Assembly (NCBI GenBank): GCA_964559535.1
Contig: CAZLIC010000007.1
Coordinates: 1 to 64,000, forward strand
Length of the DNA: 64,000 bases
Reading direction: 5' to 3'
Source: CAZLIC01 sp964559535
Lineage (GTDB): Bacteria; Pseudomonadota; Alphaproteobacteria; Rhodobacterales; Rhodobacteraceae
Shown: positions 34,786 to 43,215 of the stretch, piece after piece
Numbering within the stretch: the stretch's first letter is position 1
Layout: every line of letters starts with the position of its first letter
The notes under the pieces: generated by a model
What the model was told of the DNA's origin: nothing
The model's database searches: none
Seen by the model: the letters and a program-made list of their open reading frames with translations, nothing else
Program-made: the position numbers and the translations under genes

Positions 34786-36972
34786 TCACTCGGCCGCCCG
34801 CGTTTCGTCCGGCGCCGTGGCCAGCCGCGGCGCATCCGCCGCGCCGACCCGACCGCGGCCCGACAGCGAAGGGTTTTCCATGAAGAAGCGGTGGCAGTTG
34901 AAGGCGTCCCTTTCGGGCGGGCGGCGGCGGTAGGTGCCGTCGGGCGACAGCACCCAGCTTTGCGCCGTGTCGGCCAGGTTCGCCGCCATGATCTGCGACA
35001 GGATCTGTTCCTTGACCGTGGGGTTCAGCGCCTCGACCAGGGTTTCCACGCGGCGGGTCAGGTTGCGCCCCATCCAGTCGGCGCTGGAGAAGAACACCCG
35101 CGCCTTCTTGTGCGGCAGGCCGCGGCCGTTGCCGAAGCAGACGATGCGGCTGTGTTCCAGGAAGCGGCCGACGATGGACTTGACCCGGATGTTCTCGCTC
35201 AGCCCCTTCACCCCCGGCCGGATGCCGCAGATGCCGCGCACCACGCAGTTGATGCGCACCCCTGCCTGGCTGGCGGCATAGAGCGCGTCGATCACGTCGG
35301 GCTCGATCAGGCTGTTCAGTTTCACCCAGATGTCGGCCGGCCGCCCGGCGCGGGCATGGTCGGCCTCGGCTGCGATCAGTTCCAGAAGCCGCGACTTCAG
35401 CGTGATGGGCGAGATGGCGATGTTTTCCAGCCCCTCGGGTTGCACATAGCCCGACAGGTAGTTGAACACCTTGGTCGCATCGCGCCCCAGCGCGGCGTCG
35501 CAGGTGAAGAACGACAGGTCGGTGTAGATGCGCGCGGTGATCGGGTGATAGTTGCCGGTGCCGTAGTGGGTGTAGGTCACCAGACTCTCGCCCTCACGCC
35601 GCACAACGGTGCTGATCTTGGCGTGGGTCTTGTAGTTGATGAAGCCGTACACCACATGCGCGCCGCTGCGTTCCAGGCGGCGGCTTTGCCGAATGTTTGC
35701 CGCCTCGTCGAAGCGCGCCTTCAGTTCCACCAGCGCCGTCACCGACTTGCCCGCCTCGGCCGCCTCGCACAGCGCGCTGACGACGGGGCTGTCCCAGGAC
35801 GTGCGGTACAGCGTCTGCTTGATCGCCAGCACGTTCGGGTCGGTTGCCGCCTGCTGCAGGAAGCGGATGACCATGTCGAAGGTCTCGTACGGGTGGTGCA
35901 GCAGCATGTCCTTCTGCCGGATGGCCGAGAAGATGTCGCCGTCGTGGTCCTGCACACGCTCGGGCACGCGGGGGGTAAAGGGGGGCCACAGAAGATCGGG
36001 GCGGGAGGAGAGGACAAGCTCTTTCAGGTCTGCCATCCCCAGCATGCCGCGCACTTCGACGATCTGGTCCGCGGCCACCGCCAGTTCGTCCATGATCGTG
36101 GCGCGCAGGGCCTCGGGCGCGCCGCCGGTCATCTTCAGCCGGATCACCTCGCCCCGGCGGCGGCGTTTCAGCGCCGTCTCGAACTCGCGCACCAGATCCT
36201 CGGCCTCGTCCTCGACTTCCAGGTCGCTGTCGCGCAGCACGCGGAAGGCGCAGTGGCCCCGGTCGACATACCCGGGGAACAGGCGATTGAGGTGCAATAG
36301 AAGCAGCTCTTCCAGCGGCAGGAAGCGGTTTTCACCGGGCTTGCCCGGCAGCGCCACGAAGCGGGCGATCTGTTGCGGGATCGGCAGAAGCGCCTTCAGC
36401 GGGCGGTGATCGGTGGCGCGTTCCAGTTCCAGCGCCAGGCAGAAGCCGGTGTTGGGGATGAACGGAAAGGGATGCGCCGGGTCGATGGCCAGCGGCGACA
36501 GCACCGGGAACACCTTGTGCAGGAAGTGTTCGTCCAGATGCTTCAGGTCGCGCGCCGTCAGCTTGGACCGGGTCAGGATCGAGATCCCCTCGGCCTCCAT
36601 CAGCTTCTTCAGCTTGTTCAGGACCTGCTGCTGCAGCGCCATCAGCCGCCGCGCATCGGCGTTGATCAGTTCCAGCTGTTCGGCCGGGGTTCGCCCGTCT
36701 TCGGACCGGGTGGCATTGCCGTTGCGGGCCAGCGCCAAGAGCCCGGCCACCCGCACCATGTAGAATTCATCGAGGTTGGTGGCGCTGATCGACAGGAAGC
36801 GCAGCCGTTCCAGAAGCGGCACCTGCGGGTTCGCGGCCTCTTCCAGGACGCGCCAGTTGAAGGCAAGCCACGAGAGTTCGCGGTTGAAGAACCGGCGCGG
36901 CCCGGCGGTTTCGGCCTCGGGCAGGGTGACGGGAGCGGGAAAGGCTTCCTTCAGGAAGTCGGCGTCGGGCAT
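34786..36972 (-). CDS. ppk1: Polyphosphate kinase 1
   Basis: 728 aa, full length. N-terminal block FFNRELSWLAFNWRVLEEA, then IKQTLYRTSWDSPVV and the autophosphorylated His region YTHYGTGNYHPITARIYTDLSFF; the second catalytic His region is around SRIVCFGNG. It makes long-chain polyphosphate from ATP reversibly. Start MPDADFLKE at 36972. The frame is open further upstream, but that overlaps hdaA. Gene order hdaA, ppk1, ppx is typical of related alphaproteobacteria. Confidence 0.97.
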   Translation of the reverse strand: MPDADFLKEAFPAPVTLPEAETAGPRRFFNRELSWLAFNWRVLEEAANPQVPLLERLRFLSISATNLDEFYMVRVAGLLALARNGNATRSEDGRTPAEQLELINADARRLMALQQQVLNKLKKLMEAEGISILTRSKLTARDLKHLDEHFLHKVFPVLSPLAIDPAHPFPFIPNTGFCLALELERATDHRPLKALLPIPQQIARFVALPGKPGENRFLPLEELLLLHLNRLFPGYVDRGHCAFRVLRDSDLEVEDEAEDLVREFETALKRRRRGEVIRLKMTGGAPEALRATIMDELAVAADQIVEVRGMLGMADLKELVLSSRPDLLWPPFTPRVPERVQDHDGDIFSAIRQKDMLLHHPYETFDMVIRFLQQAATDPNVLAIKQTLYRTSWDSPVVSALCEAAEAGKSVTALVELKARFDEAANIRQSRRLERSGAHVVYGFINYKTHAKISTVVRREGESLVTYTHYGTGNYHPITARIYTDLSFFTCDAALGRDATKVFNYLSGYVQPEGLENIAISPITLKSRLLELIAAEADHARAGRPADIWVKLNSLIEPDVIDALYAASQAGVRINCVVRGICGIRPGVKGLSENIRVKSIVGRFLEHSRIVCFGNGRGLPHKKARVFFSSADWMGRNLTRRVETLVEALNPTVKEQILSQIMAANLADTAQSWVLSPDGTYRRRPPERDAFNCHRFFMENPSLSGRGRVGAADAPRLATAPDETRAAE

Positions 36973-37033
36973 CTTCGGCCTTTTTGGAATACGGTGAGGC
37001 AGTGTTGCGCAATGCGCGGCGGCGGGCAATGCC

Positions 37034-37717
37034 TTAGGGTTGGCCGGACGCCCTGTCGGCCAGCGCCTGTGACGCGAGCCGCACGGTGACAGGCTGCCGG
37101 CGTTCCAGGGCCAGCGCATCAAGCCCGGCCACGATGTCTTGCGCGGCGGCGGCCGAGCGTTCCATCCGCGGGACCAGGTAGGTGATGACGGCCGGCGCCA
37201 CGGCCAGTTGCCGGTCTGCGAAGAGCTTGGCCAGCAGCGCCGCCAGAAGCCGGTCGCAGGGCGGTTCGAGCATGGCAAGCGGTGCGGCGGTCAGGCGGCT
37301 GGCGAGGTCGGGAAGGGCGATGCCCCACCCGGCGGGCACGCCGGTTCCGGTGACCAGAAGCCGCCCGCCCGCCTCGGCCACCATATTCCAAAGGTGGAGC
37401 AGCGCCAGTTCGGCGGCAGCATCGCCCGCCATGCGGTCGGCGTCTTCCACCGCCATTGCCCGGCTGGCCAGCGCCGGCAGGTCGGCCGATGCAAGCCCGG
37501 ATGCGGCAAGTACAGTCGCACCGGCCGACTGTGCAAACACCTGCGCAAGGTGGGTCTTGCCCGCGCCCGCGGGCCCCGCCAGCACCAGACGACCGCCGGA
37601 CCAGTCCTGCCAGCCCTCGACCAAGGCCAGCGCCGCGGCGTTGGACGGCGCGGCAAAGAACGCCTCGCGCCCCAGCGCCGGGCGCAGGGGCAGGTCGAAC
37701 GCCAGCTGGCCGGTCAC
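37034..37717 (-). CDS. hdaA: HdaA-like DnaA-related AAA+ protein
   Basis: 227 aa. AAA+ domain related to DnaA domain III, with Walker A GPAGAGKT (about 48-55) and Walker B AVEDADRM. It lacks the DNA-binding domain IV of DnaA. The N-terminal QLAFDLPLRP is the short QL-x-LP-like clamp-binding segment seen in Hda proteins. Hda stimulates ATP hydrolysis by DnaA at the sliding clamp and so limits replication initiation. The GTG start is supported by a GTGA overlap with the permease stop. Confidence 0.9.
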   Translation of the reverse strand: MTGQLAFDLPLRPALGREAFFAAPSNAAALALVEGWQDWSGGRLVLAGPAGAGKTHLAQVFAQSAGATVLAASGLASADLPALASRAMAVEDADRMAGDAAAELALLHLWNMVAEAGGRLLVTGTGVPAGWGIALPDLASRLTAAPLAMLEPPCDRLLAALLAKLFADRQLAVAPAVITYLVPRMERSAAAAQDIVAGLDALALERRQPVTVRLASQALADRASGQP

Positions 37718-38787
37718 GGTTCGGGGTCCCCGGGGGGGGTACGTCCGCGGTACAGCAGGCTGTCCTGATACTGCGCCATGGCGAACCGGGCCAGCACGCC
37801 GATCGCCGCCGCCACCGGCACCGCCACCAAGAGCCCCAGGAAGCCGAACAGGGCGCCAAAGGCGGAAAGGGCGAACATCAGCCACACCGGGTGCAGCCCC
37901 ACCGAGTCACCCACCAGTTTCGGTGTCACCACGTTGCCTTCCAGGAATTGCCCCAGCGCAAAGATGCCGCCCACGATGCCGATCGACAGCCAGTCGCCCC
38001 AGAAGTGGAACAGGGCAAGTCCGACGGCCAGCGCACCGCCCAAAAGCGCACCGACATAGGGAATGAAGGTCACGGCCCCGGCAATGGACCCGATGATCAG
38101 CCCGAAAGGCAACCCGGTCAGCGCCAGCGCCACGCCATAGAACACCCCCATCAGAAGGCAGACCGACAGCTGCCCGCGCACGAAGGCCGCCAGAACCCTG
38201 TCAATTTCGGACGCAAGCTGGCGGATCACCGGCGCATGATCGCGCGGCAGCAGCGCGTCGATGCGGGCGACGATGCGGTCCCAGTCCAGCAGCATGTAGA
38301 AGCTGACCACCGGCACCACCACGATGTACACCACCGCGTTGATGATGCCCACCGCGCCGCCCACCAGGGCCTGCGCGAATTCGCCGCCGCGTTCCCGGAT
38401 CGTCTGCCCGATCTGCCCCAGCGTCTGCCGGGCCGTCGACGTTTCGTCCGCCAGCTGCGGAAACCGTTCGGCCACAAAGACCTGCAGCCGCTGGAATATC
38501 TCGGGCGCGGCGTTGATCAGCGAGGTCAGCTGGGCAAACAGGGTCGGGATGACCGCCAGCACCAGCAAGACCACCAGCAGAAGCACCGCCAGCGCGATGA
38601 TCGTGGTGGCCAGCGCCCGCCGCAGGCCCAAGCGTTCCAGCCGGTCGGCAATGGGGTCCAGCATGTAGGCAACCGCCCCGCCCACGACAAAGGGCAGGAT
38701 GACCGGGCCCATAAGCCACATGGCCAGAAAGAACACCGCCGTCGCGATGCCCCAGTATTTTGCCTGTTCACGTATCGGCAGGGCCAT
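37714..38787 (-). CDS. AI-2E/PerM family permease
   Basis: 357 aa with about eight transmembrane segments. It contains the family region FVRGQLSVCLLMGVFYGVALALTGLPFGLIIGSIAGAVTFIPYVG. PerM-like proteins sit next to hda in many proteobacteria; the transported solute is not established. Start MALPIREQAKYWG at 38787. It is coupled to hdaA by a 4-nt overlap. Confidence 0.88.
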   Translation of the reverse strand: MALPIREQAKYWGIATAVFFLAMWLMGPVILPFVVGGAVAYMLDPIADRLERLGLRRALATTIIALAVLLLVVLLVLAVIPTLFAQLTSLINAAPEIFQRLQVFVAERFPQLADETSTARQTLGQIGQTIRERGGEFAQALVGGAVGIINAVVYIVVVPVVSFYMLLDWDRIVARIDALLPRDHAPVIRQLASEIDRVLAAFVRGQLSVCLLMGVFYGVALALTGLPFGLIIGSIAGAVTFIPYVGALLGGALAVGLALFHFWGDWLSIGIVGGIFALGQFLEGNVVTPKLVGDSVGLHPVWLMFALSAFGALFGFLGLLVAVPVAAAIGVLARFAMAQYQDSLLYRGRTPPGDPEP

Positions 38788-38984
38788 GCGCGGGCTCCGG
38801 TTTGCCTTCACATGGCCTGTCCCGGCCCGTGGTGCAAGGGTGTGGCGCAAGGGTGTTGCCGCGGCACCGCGCTGCCAGCCCCAATGTCGCATCGCCGCGT
38901 CGCGGCATCTTCCGCCGCCAAAGGCGCTGGCGTAAGGGCGAGGCGTCGGCGTGCTTTGCCGGCACCCATGTCAAGGACCGTTCA

Positions 38985-39266
38985 ATGCCTGTGTTTTCGT
39001 GTGTTCCGCGTGCCGCGCATGTTGCGCTGGCGTTCTGTCTGATCCCCTTTGCCGCGCAGGCCACGCTTCCCTCGATCGGCCAGCCGGTCGGCGCGTCGGC
39101 CGAAGAGCTGAAGCAGGCCATGGACCTTGCCGGTTGTCCGCTGCAGGCGATGGCGGTCGAGGCGGGGCACGTTGCGGCCACCTGCCGGGACGCCAAGGGG
39201 GAAACCTGGAAAGTGGTGGTTGACCCCACGACAGGCCGCGTCACCGAGGTTGCCCGCGCCCGGTAG
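38985..39266 (+). CDS. Small exported hypothetical protein
   Basis: 93 aa. Signal peptide MPVFSCVPRAAHVALAFCLIPFAAQA (cleavage about residue 26), then a short domain with two Cys (AGCPLQAMAVEAGHVAATCRD) that could form a disulfide and ends WKVVVDPTTGRVTEV, reminiscent of PepSY-type repeats. AAGGA lies upstream of the ATG. It is divergent from the permease gene. Confidence 0.65.
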   Translation: MPVFSCVPRAAHVALAFCLIPFAAQATLPSIGQPVGASAEELKQAMDLAGCPLQAMAVEAGHVAATCRDAKGETWKVVVDPTTGRVTEVARAR

Positions 39267-39485
39267 GGCGCCGCGCATCGGGGTTCGCCTTCCCCGTGCC
39301 GCCGGACCCGCCCAAGTTGACGGCGGGCCACGGCGGGGGTAGGGTTGCGGCAATACGGGAGTGCCCTGACAATGGACCGGACAGTTTTCTGCTTCGTGCG
39401 GCGGCGCGGCTGAGGCCGTGCCGGAACCCGCCCGCGGTATTGTGCCGCCGGGCCTGACCTTTCCCTGATCCACAGGACCACCATC

Positions 39486-39671
39486 ATGCCAAACAGCAAG
39501 AACCCCCCGCCGGGCGAACCCTCGGCGCCTGCTCCGAAACCCGCGCCTGCCCCTGCAGCGCCGCGCAAGGGCTTTGACCCCGCTTCGCTGAAGGGGGGCA
39601 AGCACCCCGGCGGCAAGGTGATGCGCGGGACGCGGATGATGCAGTCGGCCAAGTCGCGCGGCAGGGGATAA
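39486..39671 (+). CDS. Small Pro/Ala-rich basic protein
   Basis: 61 aa, family not recognised. N-terminal half is Pro/Ala-rich, C-terminal half is basic with Gly and Lys/Arg (KGGKHPGGKVMRGTRMM). AGGA precedes the ATG. Low complexity means it could be spurious, but the ribosome-binding site and the following hairpin (39682-39705) support a short gene. Confidence 0.5.
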   Translation: MPNSKNPPPGEPSAPAPKPAPAPAAPRKGFDPASLKGGKHPGGKVMRGTRMMQSAKSRGRG

Positions 39672-39681
39672 CGTTCCGGGG

Positions 39682-39705
39682 GCGGTCCGGGTCTGCCCGG
39701 ACCGC
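39682..39705 (+). terminator. Hairpin between small ORF and proS
   Basis: 10-bp perfect stem GCGGTCCGGG/CCCGGACCGC with a TCTG loop; no strong T run, so termination efficiency is uncertain. Confidence 0.5.
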
Positions 39706-39780
39706 TTGCCGTGCCCCCCGCTTGCCGTGCCGGGCGCCAGCCGCTAGGAACCGTCAACCCGCGAAGCCCCGGAGACGCCC

Positions 39781-41118
39781 ATGCGCCTGACCCGCTATTT
39801 CCTGCCCGTGCTGAAGGAAAACCCCGCCGAGGCGCAGATCGTCTCGCACCGCTACATGCTGCGGGCGGGGATGATCAAGCAGCAAGCGGCGGGCATCTAT
39901 TCCTGGCTGCCGCTGGGCTATCGCGTGCTGCGCCGGATCGAAGAGATCGTGCACCAGGAGCAGCAGCGCGCCGGGCACATTCCGCTCTTGATGCCCACGA
40001 TCCAGCCCGCCGACTTGTGGCGCGAAAGCGGCCGCTACGGCGACTATGGCGAGGAAATGCTGCGCATCACCGACCGGCAGAAGCGCGACCTGCTGTACGG
40101 CCCCACGAACGAAGAGATGATCACCGACATCTTCCGCGCGCATGTGAACAGCTACAAGGACCTGCCGCTGACGCTGTACCACATCCAGTGGAAATTCCGC
40201 GACGAGATGCGCCCGCGGTTCGGCGTGATGCGTGGGCGCGAGTTCCTGATGAAGGACGGCTACAACTTCGACATCGACAAGGACGCGGCGCTGCACGCCT
40301 ACAACCGCCACATGGTGACGTACCTGCGCAGCTATGAACGCATGGGGCTGACGGCCATCCCGATGCGGGCAGCCTCTGGCCCCATCGGCGGCGACAACAC
40401 GCATGAATTCCTGGTGCTGGCACAGACGGGCGAGAGCGAGGTGTTCTTCGACGACCGGGTCACGGCCCTGAAACTGGGCGCCCGCGACATCGACTATGAC
40501 GACCGCGACGCGGTGGCATCGGTGTGCAAGGAGTTCACCACGCTTTACGCCCGCACCGACGAGACGCATGACGCGGCGGTGTTCGACACCATCCCCGAGG
40601 CGCACCGCAAGGTGGGGCGTGGTATCGAGGTGGGGCAGATCTTCTACTTCTCGACCAAGTATTCCGAACCGCTGAAGGCACTGGTGGTGAACGACAAGGG
40701 CGAGCGGGTGCCGGTGCACATGGGGTCGCACGGCATTGGCGTGTCGCGCCTGCTAGGCGCGATCATCGAGGCGTCGCATGACGACAAGGGCATCATCTGG
40801 CCCGAGGGCGTGACGCCTTTCCCGGTGGGGATCGTGAACCTGAAGCAGGGCGACGGGGCGACGGATGCCGCCTGCGCGTCGCTGTATGCCGCGCTGACGG
40901 CGAAGGGGCTGGAGCCGCTGTACGACGACCGCGAGGAACGCGCGGGCGCCAAGTTCGCCACGATGGACCTGATCGGCCTGCCCTGGCGCATTACCGTGGG
41001 GCCGCGCGGGCTGGCCGATGGCAAGGTCGAACTGACTTCGCGCCGCACGGGCGGGAGCGAAGCGATGTCGCCCGAGGCGGCGGTGGACCGGGTGGCGCAG
41101 ATCTACGCGGGGCTGTAA
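39781..41118 (+). CDS. proS: Prolyl-tRNA synthetase (short, no editing insert)
   Basis: 445 aa class II aminoacyl-tRNA synthetase. Motif 2 lies around YHIQWKFRDEMRPRFGVMRGREFLMKDGYNFD; motif 3 is GSHGIGVSRLLGAIIE. The length shows it lacks the large INS editing domain of E. coli ProRS, as in alphaproteobacteria. A C-terminal anticodon-binding domain follows (about 350-445). The 3' end overlaps the convergent membrane-protein gene by 16 bp. Confidence 0.96.
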   Translation: MRLTRYFLPVLKENPAEAQIVSHRYMLRAGMIKQQAAGIYSWLPLGYRVLRRIEEIVHQEQQRAGHIPLLMPTIQPADLWRESGRYGDYGEEMLRITDRQKRDLLYGPTNEEMITDIFRAHVNSYKDLPLTLYHIQWKFRDEMRPRFGVMRGREFLMKDGYNFDIDKDAALHAYNRHMVTYLRSYERMGLTAIPMRAASGPIGGDNTHEFLVLAQTGESEVFFDDRVTALKLGARDIDYDDRDAVASVCKEFTTLYARTDETHDAAVFDTIPEAHRKVGRGIEVGQIFYFSTKYSEPLKALVVNDKGERVPVHMGSHGIGVSRLLGAIIEASHDDKGIIWPEGVTPFPVGIVNLKQGDGATDAACASLYAALTAKGLEPLYDDREERAGAKFATMDLIGLPWRITVGPRGLADGKVELTSRRTGGSEAMSPEAAVDRVAQIYAGL

Positions 41119-41816
41119 GGCGCGGCGGCCGGGCCTTCCGCGGGCAGGCTGCGGTAGGCCCGGCACAACACGGCCACGGCCAGCAGTGACGAGATCATGC
41201 CCGCCACCGACGCTGCCGCATTGAGCGCCAATGTGGCAGCGACAGGCGCGTTTTCCGGTATCATCAGCGCGGCGGTGGTGACCGCGAAAAACGATATCGT
41301 CCCGACCAGACCCGACCCGTACAGCAGACCGCCGAACACCTGCCGAAACGTCCGCCGCCCGCGCGCGATTGTCACCCCAAACCCGAACCTGTCGCCCGCC
41401 ACAGCCGCGGGCAGCGCTGTGCCCAACAGCGAGAGCAGGAGCAGGTTGCTAATCAACACGAAGAGCAGCGCGACCGGCCGGCCAAAAGGATGCACGAGGC
41501 CGATGCCGAGAAATACCGTGACGCCAATTCCGGCGGCTACGGCCAGGAGAATGATGAGGAAAGATAGAAGAATGAACCGCCCCATCCGCTGCGGCGGCCC
41601 ATCCTTGTGGGTTCTCAACAGCATCGGGTTTTCATCGAACAAAAAGTAGCGGTGCACCGAATAGGCAAAGATGATCAAGGCCACCGTTTCGCCCGTTGAT
41701 GCGGAGGTGCTCCCCTCAAACCAGTATCCGATCCCCTCGACCAGAACGGCAAGCAGAATCATTATTGGCCAGAACAGCCGAAGTGCTGCCCACGAACGCC
41801 GATACAGGTCGATCAT
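41103..41816 (-). CDS. Multi-pass membrane protein of unknown function
   Basis: 237 aa with about six hydrophobic segments and no recognised motif. It resembles generic membrane proteins built from an RSWAALRLFWPI start and two halves of three helices. It lies 24 bp downstream of ssb on the same strand, so it may be co-transcribed. No function can be assigned. Confidence 0.75.
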   Translation of the reverse strand: MIDLYRRSWAALRLFWPIMILLAVLVEGIGYWFEGSTSASTGETVALIIFAYSVHRYFLFDENPMLLRTHKDGPPQRMGRFILLSFLIILLAVAAGIGVTVFLGIGLVHPFGRPVALLFVLISNLLLLSLLGTALPAAVAGDRFGFGVTIARGRRTFRQVFGGLLYGSGLVGTISFFAVTTAALMIPENAPVAATLALNAAASVAGMISSLLAVAVLCRAYRSLPAEGPAAAPYSPA

Positions 41817-41840
41817 CTGTCGGCCCCCCGGGCGCCCCGA

Positions 41841-42362
41841 TCAGAACGGAATCTCGTCGTCCATGTCGCCGCGACCGCCGCCGCCCGAGGGCGCATAGCC
41901 GCCCCGCGAGCCACCGCCGCCACCGCCCGATGACCCGCCGCCACCCGATACCCGGCCCTGCGGCGCCTCGTCATAGCCGCGGTCCTCGGCATAGCCGCCG
42001 CCCCCGCCATCACGCCCGTCCAGCAGCGTCAGCTCGCCCCGGAAGGGACGGATCACCACTTCGGTCGAATAGCGGTCCTGCCCTGACTGGTCCTGCCACT
42101 TGCGGGTTTCCAGCTGGCCCTCGATGTACACCTTGGACCCTTTCTTCAGATACTGCTCGGCCACCTTGGCGATGTTCTCGTTGAAGATCGCGACCGAGTG
42201 CCATTCGGTGCGCTCCTTGCGCTCGCCCGAGGCCTTGTCGCGCCAGGTTTCCGACGTGGCGATGCGCAGGTTCACCACCTTGCCGCCGTTCTGGAACGAC
42301 CGCACCTCGGGGTCGCGGCCCAGATTCCCGATAAGGATCACCTTGTTCACCGACCCGGCCAT
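41841..42362 (-). CDS. ssb: Single-stranded DNA-binding protein
   Basis: 173 aa. OB-fold domain (1-110) with MAGSVNKVILIGNLGRDPEVRSFQNGGKVVNLRIATSETW pattern, a Gly/Ser-rich disordered linker (about 115-165) and the acidic tip DMDDEIPF that recruits replication and repair proteins. It protects single-stranded DNA as a homotetramer. Confidence 0.97.
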   Translation of the reverse strand: MAGSVNKVILIGNLGRDPEVRSFQNGGKVVNLRIATSETWRDKASGERKERTEWHSVAIFNENIAKVAEQYLKKGSKVYIEGQLETRKWQDQSGQDRYSTEVVIRPFRGELTLLDGRDGGGGGYAEDRGYDEAPQGRVSGGGGSSGGGGGGSRGGYAPSGGGGRGDMDDEIPF

Positions 42363-42536
42363 GCCGCCCCCCCTGATTCCTTCCGCCGCGGCCAGACTGG
42401 ACCATGCGTGGTTAACGAAACCCTATACCCCGCGCGGAATGCTGCCTGCAACCGCCCTTGGCCCGCTGGGGGGACTCGCCCTTGGCCGGAATCCGGTTAT
42501 AGTTCTGCCTCGGGGGCTGTGGGTGTGCTGAATACG

Positions 42537-43130
42537 ATGTACGGTCGTCTGGCGATGCTGTGTGTCTGCCTTGCCGCGCTGGCAGGGCCATCCATGGCCG
42601 AGGGCATCATCCTGCCCGGCGGCAAGTCGCGGACGGCACTGTTCAAGCAGCAGACGCGGCTTCTGGATACGCGGCTGGCCCGGCAGTACGAAAACGCCGA
42701 TCGCCTGAAACCCGACAGCGAACGCAACCTGCTCGACGTGGCGCTGCCGCGGTTCCGCGGCAACTACAAGGGTGAATACCTGTCGGTGGCCAAGGCCGCC
42801 GCCCGCCGCCACGGCATTCCCGAGGATCTGTTCCTGCGGCTGGTGCAGCAGGAATCCGGCTGGAACCCCGGCGCACGGTCGCACAAAGGGGCCACGGGGC
42901 TGGCGCAGCTGATGCCCGGCACGGCGCGCGCGCTGGGGGTGGACGAGACCGACCCGCAGCAGAACCTGGAAGGCGGCGCGCGCTATCTGCGCATCCAGTA
43001 TGACCGGTTCGGATCGTGGCGGCTGGCGCTGGCGGCCTACAACGCCGGTCCGGAAGCGGTGGAAAAGCACGGCGGCATCCCGCCCTATGCCGAAACCAAG
43101 GGCTATGTCCGCGCGATCCTGGGCAGCTGA
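42537..43130 (+). CDS. Lytic transglycosylase (SLT domain)
   Basis: 197 aa. Signal peptide (ends about residue 18, SMAEG), then an SLT domain with the catalytic Glu in VQQESGWNPGARSHKGATGLAQLMPGTA and the LALAAYNAGPEAVEKHGGIPPYAET block. It cleaves murein glycan strands. The start could also be GTG at 42525. It converges on serS, with two hairpins between them. Confidence 0.88.
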   Translation: MYGRLAMLCVCLAALAGPSMAEGIILPGGKSRTALFKQQTRLLDTRLARQYENADRLKPDSERNLLDVALPRFRGNYKGEYLSVAKAAARRHGIPEDLFLRLVQQESGWNPGARSHKGATGLAQLMPGTARALGVDETDPQQNLEGGARYLRIQYDRFGSWRLALAAYNAGPEAVEKHGGIPPYAETKGYVRAILGS

Positions 43131-43140
43131 GCGGCCGCCA

Positions 43141-43173
43141 AGCCCAAGAATTTTAGAATAAAATTCCTGGGCT
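43141..43173. repeat. AT-rich long hairpin between slt and serS
   Basis: 15-bp arms AGCCCAAGAATTTTA / TAAAATTCCTGGGCT with a 3-nt loop and one A-C mismatch, which becomes a G-U wobble on the minus strand. Unusually AT-rich for this genome. Probably a terminator for one or both convergent genes. Confidence 0.6.
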
Positions 43174-43182
43174 GATGGGGGT

Positions 43183-43205
43183 AAAATCCTTCGCAGAAGG
43201 ATTTT
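43183..43205. terminator. Bidirectional terminator-like hairpin
   Basis: Perfect 10-bp arms AAAATCCTTC-GCA-GAAGGATTTT, symmetric, with A and T runs at its ends. It lies 11 bp before the serS stop. Confidence 0.65.
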
Positions 43206-43215
43206 GGCGCTTCGG

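Noticed and set aside
32851..36300. Plus-strand open frame of about 1150 codons
   Set aside because: It is antisense to ppx/gppA and ppk1, which carry unmistakable motifs. The translation is low-complexity with no family resemblance.
37717..37885. Extended N-terminus for HdaA (283 codons)
   Set aside because: The extra 56 codons are shadow of the permease gene. The GTG start with a GTGA overlap gives the normal Hda length and N-terminal clamp-binding segment.
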